Source: Chondrosia reniformis
Lineage: Eukaryota > Porifera > Demospongiae > Chondrillida > Chondrillidae
Length of the DNA: 64,000 bases
Direction of reading: 5' to 3'
NCBI GenBank assembly: GCA_947172415.1
Contig: OX359200.1
Coordinates: 5,954,501 to 6,018,500, forward strand
The position numbers and the translations under genes were made by a program. Positions 1-10,200 of the stretch are shown here, piece by piece. The notes beneath the pieces were generated by a model. It searched no databases, was not told the origin of the DNA, and was given only the letters and a program-made list of their open reading frames with translations. Positions within the stretch are counted from its first letter, which is position 1; each line of letters starts with the position of its first letter.

Positions 1-53
1 TTGTAGCTCAGTGGCAGAGTACCTGTGGTCATAACCAGCTGTCCTGGGTTCCT
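1..53 (+). repeat. tRNA-derived repeat fragment (SINE-like), cut by the window edge
   Basis: The first bases contain a pol III A-box-like stretch (TAGCTCAGTGGCAGAGT), then an anticodon-arm-like hairpin with CAT in the loop (GGTCATAACC), then the start of a B-box-like GGGTTC. It lies in an intron of the Derlin-1 gene. Similar tRNA-like sequences occur at 52825-52890 and, reversed, at 39598-39650. The degenerate ends argue for a tRNA-derived repeat and not a working tRNA. Confidence 0.5.
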
Positions 54-129
54 TTTCATGTTTTTTCCTCTTTTTAATAATTACTTGTGGTTTGATTATC
101 ACTCTGATTATCCATGATAGTCTTAACAG

Positions 130-725
130 TAGACAGATTATAGGCTTGCTCTTGGGCGTGTGGATACTGATGGTAGCTCTCATCATGAGTGCACTCTATG
201 TCTGGTGTCAGGTAAATAAGGACACCATTGTGCAGTTTTGGTTTGGAACTCAATTTAAGGTTAGGAAATTGCTAAATATGGATATTCCAACTTTGACCTT
301 TGACCTGTCTGTCTATATGCAGGCAATGTATTTGCCATGGATTCTCTTGGCTTTCAACTTTGTGCTCAGTGGAAGGTAACAAAGTGTATTTCATCAGGGA
401 ATTCTCTTTACATAAATGTTTCTCTTGCAGGTTTATGGATAATCTTCTTGGCATACTAATCGGCCATCTTTACTTCTTTGTGATGATTAAATATCCACAA
501 GATTTTGATGGAAAAGTGCTATTTTCTACACCCCAACTATTGTAAGTCATGTGACATCCATGTGACCTATTTATCTTGTTCAAAACTCCACTATCTAGTT
601 ACCAATACTTGCCTAATGAGAGGACAGTAGGAGGCTTTGGTCAGGCACCTCAGTCCAGAGCCAACCGGGGAGCACAGGAAGGCCGGTACGGCTGGGGAAG
701 AGGTCAAACTTTAGGGGGAAACTAG
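130..725 (+). CDS. DERL1: Derlin-1, C-terminal part (four exons; 5' end outside the window)
   Basis: Derlins are multi-pass ER membrane proteins (rhomboid pseudoproteases) that move misfolded proteins out of the ER and recruit p97/VCP. Exons are about 130-259, 323-375, 431-541 and 599-725 (stop TAG 723-725), with GT-AG junctions and consistent phases. Seen in order: the transmembrane stretch ending ALIMSALYVW, the conserved NKDTIVQFWFGTQFK, YLPWILLAFNF, then GHLYFF and STPQL, all co-linear with animal Derlin-1. The C-terminal tail ends in YGWGRGQTLGG, matching the p97-binding SHP box. The exact 5' boundary of the first exon (after 129 or after 136) is uncertain. About the first half of the protein is upstream of the window. 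Confidence 0.93.
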
Positions 726-1533
726 TAGTTTCTGATGAGCACTCAAACTATTGAACTTTCCATACATGACTATTTCTGCTCATATATATGATTTTCATTG
801 TGTGTTTCCAAAGTCTATCCTTACATCTTTGGATGTGTATTTAAGTTCATATACTAATATCTAGTGCACATTTAGTGCTGCAATTAGGTGATGTCACACT
901 TGATGTCAGCATTCACAAAGATTTATAAAGTAAAATTCAGTTTTTAATGTTTATTAATATTTGCCATATACATTAAGGGAATCACAACTTTCATTTCTGT
1001 AGCTAATACGTGACATGTTGTATTTCTCCTTTTACTTGGAATTGTCAATTTGAAGTTGCAAGGTGTTCACACTTTATAACCGCTGGATCCACTACCTTTC
1101 AGTTTGTTTGATATTTTTTATACATTTATTATAGAAGACTTAGAATTACTTGTGATAATTTACTAATAATCACTGGAAATTGGTTAAGTAACCAATATAC
1201 CATCTTGGCCGAGCACCAAGTTCCTATAATATTATAAGCGACAACCAGTTAATTGTGATGACTGTTATAGTCATGGATGATCACTACCAAAAAATGATCG
1301 AGGCATATGCATTCAGGCATACACGTGATCATATTCTTGATTGGGCGTGTGGGACGGTCAATAGTGTAAACTGTTCTAAATTCACACCTCTGTTGCTAGG
1401 ATATAATACGCTTTGGAATTTGCGGAGGTGTGCCGACGCAGATTTAGGACACGCCCCCTGCAGGGATCATATACCAACAGAATTCCTGGAGTAGAACTTA
1501 ATTCGCTGTACTTTGCTTTCTGGATTCAAGAAG
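726..1533. other. Intergenic, no gene recognised
   Basis: AT-rich spacer between Derlin-1 and the beta-trefoil gene. It holds a 79-codon open frame at 1255-1494 (+) with no recognisable motif and no splice or codon signal that I trust. The promoter of the next gene should lie near 1450-1530 if the proposed first exon is right. No repeat stands out. Confidence 0.4.
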
Positions 1534-4500
1534 ATGGCTGAGGCAAGTTTCCTAAAGATTAGATTCTTGAAGGGAAAGTCAACGCAATAGTTAATTTATA
1601 TAGGCCTACTTCTAAACACATTTTGCATGTAGTTATTTATCCTTTAACCGCAAGAATTAGACCACTTTGTATTCTTTTTGTCTTTCGCTATCTGTTTCGA
1701 GTTAACTGAGCATGTAACCGCAGCTTCGGTAGGCTGTTAGTACTTATGTAGCTAAGATGCAACTCAGTATTAGACTGCATCGAACGTTTTCGTATAGCAT
1801 TTTGACCTGAGTTTTTTTCTCAATTAAAGTACCCATAAAGCAATGATATACAGCTAACCATGAATTAATTAAACGTGTACGTAGCTATATATCTACCGTA
1901 GGCCTATATACCTACATTAATACCGAATTATGGACACCACAGAGATTCACTGTATGGTGCAACCTTAACTATCTACACTATGGACTAGTTGTTTTGATCA
2001 TATTATAATTACTAGGATATGGGCTTATACTCTTTCCCTGTCACACTCCTATATGTATAACCTAGCACCTTCCTTAGATCCACCCCCTCTCTCTTAAATA
2101 TGTACTATTGCTACCAAGTGCATTTCCATTACAATTGGGTCAAACTCTAGCTTGGTTATATAGTGGTAGGATGTAACCAAATATAACTACTACTCCTGTC
2201 AGGCTGTGGGACTATTACCATCTGCACCAATGGGATATTGCACCATATACTATCAAAACAACTAGTCTATAGTGTAGACAGTCAAGGTTGCACCATAGTT
2301 ACGTAGTCTATATGGTTGCACCATAGTTACGTAGTCTACGTATATGGTTACACCATAGTTACGTAGTCTGTATGGTTGCACCATAGTTACGTAGTCTATA
2401 TAGTTGCACCATAGTTACGTAGTCTATATGGTTGCACCATAGTTACATAATCTGTATGGTTGCACCATAGTTACGTAGTCTGTATGGTTGCACCATACAG
2501 TGAATCTCTGTGTGTGGTGTCCATAATTCGGTATTAATTTAGGTATATAGGCCTACGCTACGTACACATTTAATTAATTTATGGTTAGCTGTATGTCATT
2601 GCTTGGTAGGACCTAACCCAATATAACTACTACTCCTGTACTACTACAGCCTTATAATTTATGAGGTACATAAAGCGCTTTCATTGTTTGATGTGTATAT
2701 CACAATTATGTGCACAATAAAAACACATTATCATGTCTGGGAGCAAATTCATGGAATTGTTTGGAATGTAATTTTCCTCTACTGTAGAATATGCAGGAAA
2801 GTCCTTCAGCTCCTCCTCCAAGTGCTGATCCTCAGGGTTCAGACCCTCCTCCCCAGCAGTACCCCCCTGTACCTCAAGAGTATCCGCCTCCACAGGGCGT
2901 ACCACCTCAGCAGTACCCGCCTCCCCAGGGCGTGCCACCTCAGCAGTACCCGCCTCCACAGGGCATGCCACCTCAGCAGTACCCGCCTCCACAGGGCGTA
3001 CCACCTCAGCAGTACCCGCCTCCACAGGGCATGCCCCCTCAACAGTACCCGCCTCCACAGGGCATGCTTCCTCCAGGTCAACCATATCCTATGCAAGCTC
3101 AGCATCCACCATTTGGAGTCATTGTTGGTTTGAATGTTATGGTAAGTTTGTAGTTAGCCATTGCTATGTCAATGGCTTTTGCTGGATATGCTGATATGGA
3201 TACAAGTACATGTTAATTTTACAGACTCTATAAAAAGGTTCCTATTCTGAAGATTAAAAGGAGTGACAATGTGATACCTTTTAACTGTGTAGTTTTAAAG
3301 CTACGTATTTAAAGTTTATAATTAACAGAAACTTGTAGTTGGAATATACATTCATGTAAGGTGGCATTTTATTAGACAATTCCAATGCAAAAGTCATAAT
3401 TTAAACATACGTACATACGTACGTACGTTGTTATATAATCCCTTACGTACTTATGTAATATAGGACTCTTTCCGTGACAAGAATGAAGTCCAGTTAGTAG
3501 CTAGAACCAATGGATTGCCTGCGCGCATCCACAATGTTGACTTTTTTGGCAATGGTGACTTCACAAAGGAATGTAAGAAATAGTAGTTAGTATGTAGGTT
3601 CAGCACTAACAGTCATACATATATAATGTTAATGTGCTGTAAGTGGCATAAGCATTTTTGGCAGATATATTTACGTAAATATACGTACATGTACATTTAT
3701 TTATGATAGTCAGAATTCATGTCTACATACGTACATACATCTGTATGATACTACTTGTACCAGCAGTTGTGTTTCTGCTGGTATGAGGGTACTTAAGTTA
3801 AATATGTATGAATACAAAAGAGTAGCCAAGTGGAAAAAAGTGTACGTATTTGTGTTTGTTAAAGATATATGTATGCAAAGCTATTAACAACTATTCTGCC
3901 TATCTTTGAAATGATAAATCTTTAGTTTTTGAGCATCTAAAGGTGTATTTTGTTTACTTGAGTAAACAAACTGCGTGACTAGATGCTCAGAAAGATAAGT
4001 TTGGTGTACTGTAGTTTAAGAAATCCCCATCATCTCACTATTCTGCCTCTTCAATAGGTAACTTTATAGTGCACGTGACTGGTCCTGATACCTTGATGTT
4101 GCAATCAGCACTGAATACTGGAAGGTGGTTGGCTATCCTGAATAACAAGGAAGTCAGTGCTAAGGTAACAATTATACTCATTCCAAGAAATGTCCTTGAA
4201 ATATTTTAAGCTTATTAATAACAGATTTTAGAAAGGAACTTTTGAACTACTACATTGTATCTTTGAGATGGTCCATCTTTAGTCTTTTGAGCATCTAGAG
4301 ATGCAGTTTGTTCTTTTGGAATTGGACGTTTTGACCCTGGGGGTCTTTTTCAGTGACTGACTACATTGTATATGGGTTTTGACACTCTTATACCTGTTTT
4401 TGACAATACTGTCTTTAAAGCCAGCAAAGGAATGTTATATTAGTGTGTGTATTATACTGTAGGGTCGTGGGGATGCCAACAGTTCGCTAAAAGTGCATAT

Positions 4501-6376
4501 TCTACCAGAAGGCTTCATTATGCTTGAGTCAGTCAAAATGCCAGGTCACTTTGTAAATGTTTCTAAGAATGGCCGTTCAAAGGCTCCAGCTAGCGTTGCA
4601 CTCAATGACCCAGAAGGACAGTTCACCATTAGAGTCACTGTAAGTTGTAAGAAAAGTCAATATCATCAGCAGCCTTTATCATTTGTATATAATATATGTA
4701 TCTTCGTATACACGTACGTACGTATATGTATTGGTAGCATTTTAATATTTGGCTGAATAGATTAGAAGATTAGATTAGTAAGTGCTTTGGAAAACATAAG
4801 ATTCTATAGATGCCTTGTACAGTTTTAGATGAGAACGACTTAAGAAATCTATAATAGTCATTAATAGCAAAAAACATTCACTCTATGAGACATGCTATTA
4901 CATGTAAGCATTTCTGTGTGCATTGTAGAAGCAAAACTACAGTCCCTCTCAGTGTATTATGAACGGAGGAAGACAATCTATTTTGGTAAGGCAAAAAACT
5001 TAAGATATTTGGATGGATATTCATTTTTTTTGGATTTAACGTGTCAATTCAAAATTGCATGTTTTCCAACATAGAATCAGCTTGAGGATAAAATGTTGGT
5101 CCAGCTGGTTGGCCGTGCTACAGGACAATGTATGATGATCAAAGGAAATGGAGTCTTTGCTGGGACTGGCAATACAAATGACAGACAAAGTTAGTTAATT
5201 TTCAACTAAATTATGCACGGATATCATAAGCATCTAACAATTAACTGCAGAATTGAGAATTGAAACATGTGCTTATTATGTACGTACCTACTATAATTTT
5301 CAAATGTATATACACTCAATCCTCCCTTATCCGGGCACCTTGGGACCAGGAGTTTAGCTGCTTTATATACACTACGATGCTTGCTGTGCGACTTGTTGAC
5401 TATTATTCACATTCTCAGTGACTAACAAGACCGGTAAACACATTTGCCTTCAAAAACGACCATGAACGGGTAATGTGCGCAATTGTTGCCATCGCCATAT
5501 TGTTAACTTGCTGACTCAGCAACCGCTTCATGCTGTCCGGTAGAGGGACGTGCCTGTATCTGGGGCATCCAGATAAGGGAGGATTGAGTGTAAATATACG
5601 TATAACTTGGCACACATTTTGATAAATTTTAACTTTTGAGATGTTTATGAGGTAAGTGCATATGTATATTTATATGATTGCTATTGTTATTACAGCCTTC
5701 TGGATTCTGCACAATCGTGGCATGGGGATCGTATCTCTGCGCAGCAAGCCATGTGAAGGATATTGGATTAGATACTATAAAGGAAGGATGGTTAACCAGG
5801 TAGTTTCTCCCAATACTGGTGTCAGTGTCTTAGTGATGTATAGATACGTACCTGTCTTATTTTAGGGAGGAGAGAAGGAGCTGAGCGGAGATTTCCGAGT
5901 CTTAGAGAACCCCGATGGATCAGTCAGTTTTGAACTTGCCAATCAAGCTGGCAACTTTATTACTTTGAACGGAGATAGGAACTTCACCCTATTCAAAGTG
6001 GTATGATATTCTCATGAATATTAATTTAAAATTTTGAGACGTACGTACGTATGTACATAATTGTATTTATGTGAGAGATAGTATTTGCATATCTTTAAAA
6101 TGAAGAAAATAGTAAAATGTTGTTTTATCTGCTACAGGTTCTAACTGGTCCTGCAAAGAAGCCTACTGTCTCAAGGTTTGCTCTTAAATCAATCTCTTTA
6201 AAACTAGCCAAAATTATTACATATATGTAGCTTTGATACCCAAAGTGTTTTCTTTGGGTGTAATAATTAAATAAAACAGTAGATCTAGATTTAAAGTAGC
6301 CAATGGCTAATAAGAGGTTCCCAGTCTAAATAATATTGTATTTCATTTCTTTGTTTGCAGGACACAGCTCAACTAG
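1534..6376 (+). CDS. Proline-rich protein with two tandem beta-trefoil-like domains
   Basis: Exons: 1534-1542 (proposed, MAE, ending at a GC donor AG|GCAAGT), 2788-3141, 3464-3572, 4058-4164, 4463-4639, 5075-5189, 5696-5799, 5866-6000, 6138-6175, 6361-6376. Total 1,164 nt, 387 residues. Residues about 20-110 are repeats of the PPQQYPPPQG type, as in galectin-3 or annexin A7 N-termini. After that come six similar units of about 40 residues, each with a hydrophobic strand and a short turn: VQLVARTNGLPARI, LMLQSALNTGRWLAI, IMLESVKMPGHFVNV, VQLVGRATGQCMMI, SLRSKPCEGYWIRY, SFELANQAGNFITL. Six such units would make two beta-trefoils (inference). The third and fifth resemble AbfB and also the interleukin-1 family signature around S-x3-P-G-x-F, so family membership is open. 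There is no signal peptide or membrane segment. Exon 1 is inferred; without it the frame opens at ATG 2791. A polyA signal AATAAA lies at 6548-6553. Confidence 0.75.
1838..2615. mobile_element. Foldback/MITE-like element with long terminal inverted repeats
   Basis: The left end near 1838-1965 (AAGCAATGATATACAGCTAACC, then a tract ending in TGTATGGTGCAACC) is matched in reverse at 2478-2610 (GGTTGCACCATACA to GGTTAGCTGTATGTCATTGC). The inverted repeats are over 100 bp. A second, inner inverted pair surrounds CAAAACAACTAGTC near 1985 and 2255. The element lies in the proposed first intron of the proline-rich beta-trefoil gene. There is no coding capacity, so it is non-autonomous. Confidence 0.75.
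2280..2500. repeat. Tandem array inside the MITE (unit about 27 bp)
   Basis: About eight imperfect copies of a unit built on GGTTGCACCATAGTTACGTA followed by GTCTATAT, some with a short TACGTA insertion. The unit is derived from the element's own inverted-repeat tip, so it looks like expansion of part of the terminus. Confidence 0.8.
3885..4020. repeat. Hairpin MITE, TTTGAGCATCTAAA family
   Basis: Inverted repeat around TATCTTTGAAATGATAAATC and TTTTGAGCATCTAAAGG at the left, answered by TAGATGCTCAGAAAGATAAG at the right. It is in an intron of the beta-trefoil gene. The next intron has a related half copy at 4250-4370 that also carries the family core GACCCTGGGGGTCTT. Confidence 0.6.
4250..4370. 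repeat. Partial copy of the GACCCTGGGGGTC hairpin MITE family
   Basis: Contains TATCTTTGAGATGGTCCATC, TTTTGAGCATCTAGAG and GACCCTGGGGGTCTTTTTC, in the same order as the copies at 41795-41960 and 56905-57055. The right inverted arm is missing. Confidence 0.6.
5311..5592. mobile_element. MITE with about 30 bp terminal inverted repeats, pogo/Tigger-like
   Basis: Left end TACACTCAATCCTCCCTTAT followed by CCGGGCACC. The right end is its reverse complement (CATCCAGATAAGGGAGG, then ATTGAGTGTA). The flanks end in TA, as expected for TA target-site duplication in the Tc1/mariner superfamily. It sits in the intron between beta-trefoil exons 5075-5189 and 5696-5799. It has no transposase. Confidence 0.75.
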
Positions 6377-7267
6377 TACTGTTAGACCCAGCTGCTGAGA
6401 ATCTGTTTATTGGCTACATAGATATATGTATTTTTCCTAAAAACTGCTGTAGATCTTTCTATATATAAACTCATGGATATAGTCTATATATTCCTAATGA
6501 TTTTCTGTGAATTCTGACACTGATGTTTTGAGATACTAGAAATCACGAATAAATTATGATAAATCCAATGATGATATCATATACAGTATCTTTGATAATT
6601 ATCGATAAGAATAATATGAAGTTTAATCGAAGATTGAAGGGGGTTAATGAACTGAACCGGTCGCATCCGCTATACCTTGATTGAGGGCTGTATCGAGCAT
6701 GCGCAGTCACTGCCTCGTGAAGTAGTGCTCAACAGCAGCAGGACAATTTTTTTTCCCCCCTTTTCTTTTGTATTGTAACATAGGATCTCCACTCTTGTAG
6801 AGAGTGTGATTGGGAACCTGGGTCTGTGTCCCCCGGTGTGTCCTCTTCTGTGAGTCAATGTTAGTATATAGTTTGACTCATACTGTTAGGCTCAAGGGGG
6901 TTAAGTACAAGGGTCAAAGGACACGGTGGGTGCAACCCAGGTCCCATACGCCAAGGAGGTTCTCATTCAATGAGTCCCTCTAGCCAGATTGGGTAGATCT
7001 AGAGTCTATTTATATAGAGGATTACTCTATATAGGCTTGGGGTATCATGCACTATAGATGTACTCGTAGGCACTGGAGAACCAACTAGTCCAGAGGTGAG
7101 GAGTCATTAATATCTAACTGAGCTCAGTTGGTAACTGACTATACATTAGAAATAAGATATTATGGATTAAGACAACGACTTGTGTCTCCAATGTTGTAAA
7201 TAGTATATCACTATGGTCTAGTTGTTAGGAGCCATTAAGGAAAAGGGTCTGGCTATGCGGGACTACT
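6377..7267. other. Intergenic: 3' UTR and PIGM upstream region
   Basis: The 3' end of the beta-trefoil transcript (AATAAA at 6548-6553) is followed by about 650 bp before PIGM. A GCATGCGCAG sequence at 6698-6707 resembles an NRF-1 half site, a common element in promoters of animal housekeeping genes; its use here is a guess. I see no gene. Confidence 0.4.
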
Positions 7268-10200
7268 ATGGCCGGCCATTTTTACACTAAGAAGATGTCC
7301 GCTGCTAGCGCATTAAAGAGTGTATTGGTCGATATTCTTAGGCCAAAAGTGTTGGCTGTTATTTCCATTTTCCTCCGCATATTTCTGCTGGTATGGAGTC
7401 ACGTGCAGGACAGATACATGGATGTCAAGTTTACTGATATCGACTACAACGTATTCTCAGATGCAGCCGGCTATGTTGCGAAGGGACAGTCACCATTTAA
7501 CAGGCAAACGTATCGTTATTCGCCATTAATTGCATATCTATTACTCCCAAATGTCTGGATTTGGCGCGATTTTGGTAAAGTTCTATTTGCCGCCTGCGAT
7601 TTGCTAGTTGGGTGTGTCCTTTATAAGATGGCACGCCCACGCGTAACTACTACCACCAAATCTCAATCACCTAAGCATCAGAGATATGCGGAATTCAAAG
7701 CTACTCTTGGAGCGTCCTTTTGGTTGATAAACCCTTTAGTAGCAACGGTGTCTGTAAGAGGCAGTGCTGAGTCAGTTTTGGCTTTGTTTGTGGTTGGTAC
7801 AGTGTACCTGCTGCTGAACGACCACGTGTTCCTGAGTGCAGTCACCTTCGGGATTGTAGTTCACCTGAAGATCTACCCTGTTATCTACAGTCTTCCTATA
7901 TTCCTCTATCTGGGCCATGAAGGCGAAAACGGAAGTAAGCTATATTTTTATAGGTACTGAGTGACCAATTATAGAGGATAGGTGATTGTTAAGAACGGGG
8001 TATGTATATGTATACAATTAGATGTAATACAATTAAATCATCTGAAAAAAGATACCCAGAGATTGAACCCAAATGCATTAGTTTTCTATAAATTTTATTT
8101 TTATACTGGTTTCTCACTGTATATGTATTCCTAACATCCTACAACAAACAAGTTACTAACCTCATCTATTGCATGTATGCATACCATAAGTCACTTATTT
8201 AATTTGACATCAATTTTATAAGGCATATACCACCACTCCTCACTCACACCCCCAAGCTGCAGTAGTGTGATGACTATACCCAATCAGGAGGACTGCAAGC
8301 AGAACTTGGGGCCAATGGGACAAAATGAAAATTTCGCCCTCCCCCCTCTCTCTATGCAGCCCTGCCAATGTGACTTATAAACATAATCTGGTTGGGCCAT
8401 TTTTACTGATTTCAGTTCTTTGTATGGCATGTCACAGCTATTATATTTATAAGTCCAGAGAAATTATTCTATAGGTTTAATGTACATTATTAATGGGAAA
8501 TTTATATATACAGTCCACTGGAGTAGGTTTAATTAAACTTTAAAAACCTTGATATCGTTAAATAAACTATGTCTGAAAGGTCACCATATTAGGCATGACC
8601 TTCTGTTACCATAGCGCTGCTTAAAATATGGATTAAATATTAAGAGCACATTGAGCTAGTATGCAGTGTATTTTAGACGACTTTCTATTTTTCATTAAGT
8701 TGTTTCATCTCTTTATTCTTTAGGTTTCCTAAAGAAGTTAATACCTAATAAGAAACAGATTATTTTTGTATTAGTTAGTACAGCTGTGTTTGTTGGATTA
8801 ACTGAGGGATTTCATTACAAGTGCGTTAATATAAGTGTACACCGTGGCCTATTTTCATGTACATCAAAGTGCTCATACATACACATGTCAAAATAGTGTA
8901 TATAAGGTCCCTAGATTTAGCATAGAGAGCCAAGGATTCACAGAAGATCAAGATAAAGAAAAAGACAAAGACTCCCAGGATCACTGATGAAGGGTGGAAT
9001 TCCCAGAAACGGCTGTATGACCCAGTGGAGAAGAAGATGAAAGAAGGAAGAAAAGACTCCTGTATCTTCATCTAAAGCTCCCTTCAGGTTTAGTTCCCCT
9101 ATAGGCCCTTTTTACAGAATAGGCATAGCATGTAGGAAAATGGTATCTTAGATTTTTCATACATACACATGTACGTATATTGAGAGTTGTATTTTGACCA
9201 TAGGTATGGGGCAGAATACTTGAATGAAGCTTTTCTTTATCATTTTAAGAGAACAGACCCAAAACACAATTTTTCAGTCTTTTTTTACATGTTGTACTTG
9301 CTTGAAAGCACTTCAGTGCTAAAACTGATGTCAGTTGCAGCCTTTATTCCTCAAGCAGTACTTGTGATAATATCAGGAGTGGTGTATCACAAGGATCTGC
9401 CTTTCTGTCTATTTGTGCAAACTGTCCTTTTTGTATCATTTAACAAGATTTGCACTTCACAGGTTAGTACTTGTTTCATTCCTTCATCCTCTGTTTTCCA
9501 TCTTAATTCTTCTATTAACTGTTTCTCTATTCTCTGTCTTTCCTCCGCTAAATTTGCCTTCATCTTCTCTATATCTTATCTCTTCATTTATACCATTTCA
9601 CCCATCTCATTATCTCATTAATGATAGGGATTTCTTCTTACTATGTCAAACTTATCTTTCATCATCACTAAAGATGACCTCTGTAGTTCAAATATCCGTT
9701 GACCACTTTAAATCCAAATTACATTTTTAGATGTTCACATAACGAAAGATGGTCCATCTAAAAGATCATTTTCTTATGTTATATTAACATGCACGTATCT
9801 GTATAAGCTCTCGCCAACTCAAAGTATGATCCATGTAAGATTTATTTATTACATGTATCCTATTTTCTTCTTGTCTTATGTATGTAGTACTTTCTTTGGT
9901 ATTTGGCTCTGCTGCCCTTAGTTGTCCCACAACTGAAGATATCACTCCTCAGGGGAATAGTACTGGCTGGAAGCTGGCTTGGAGCTCAGGTACACATGTA
10001 TACAGTAACCGTTAATTAGTGGTTATCCAATTAACTTATACAAGCAAGTTCGTATGTGGGTGGAGATTCCTTGAATCCCCTCATAGATATTCTCTCTAAA
10101 GACACTCCCCCACAGACACTCCCTCCACAGACACTCCCTCCACAGACACCTCCTCCACAGACACTTCCTCCACAGACACTCCCTCCACAGACACTCCCTC

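Noticed and set aside
1255-1494. 79-codon frame upstream of the beta-trefoil gene
   Set aside because: No recognisable motif, no repeat in other loci, and no splice link to a neighbour.
3006-3105. Interleukin-1 homologue as a firm call for the beta-trefoil gene
   Set aside because: Only the S-x3-P-G-x-F motif is shared, and AbfB-type lectins share it too; six units and no IL-1 receptor context make a direct IL-1 assignment unsafe.
2681-3133. Open frames on the other strand and phases over the PPQQYP exon
   Set aside because: They are shadows of the repetitive coding exon 2788-3141; only the frame with the proline-rich product splices on into the beta-trefoil exons.
8826-9071. 81-codon frame on the minus strand in a PIGM intron
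   Set aside because: It falls on the antisense strand of the dispersed 240 bp repeat and is not kept in the other two copies.
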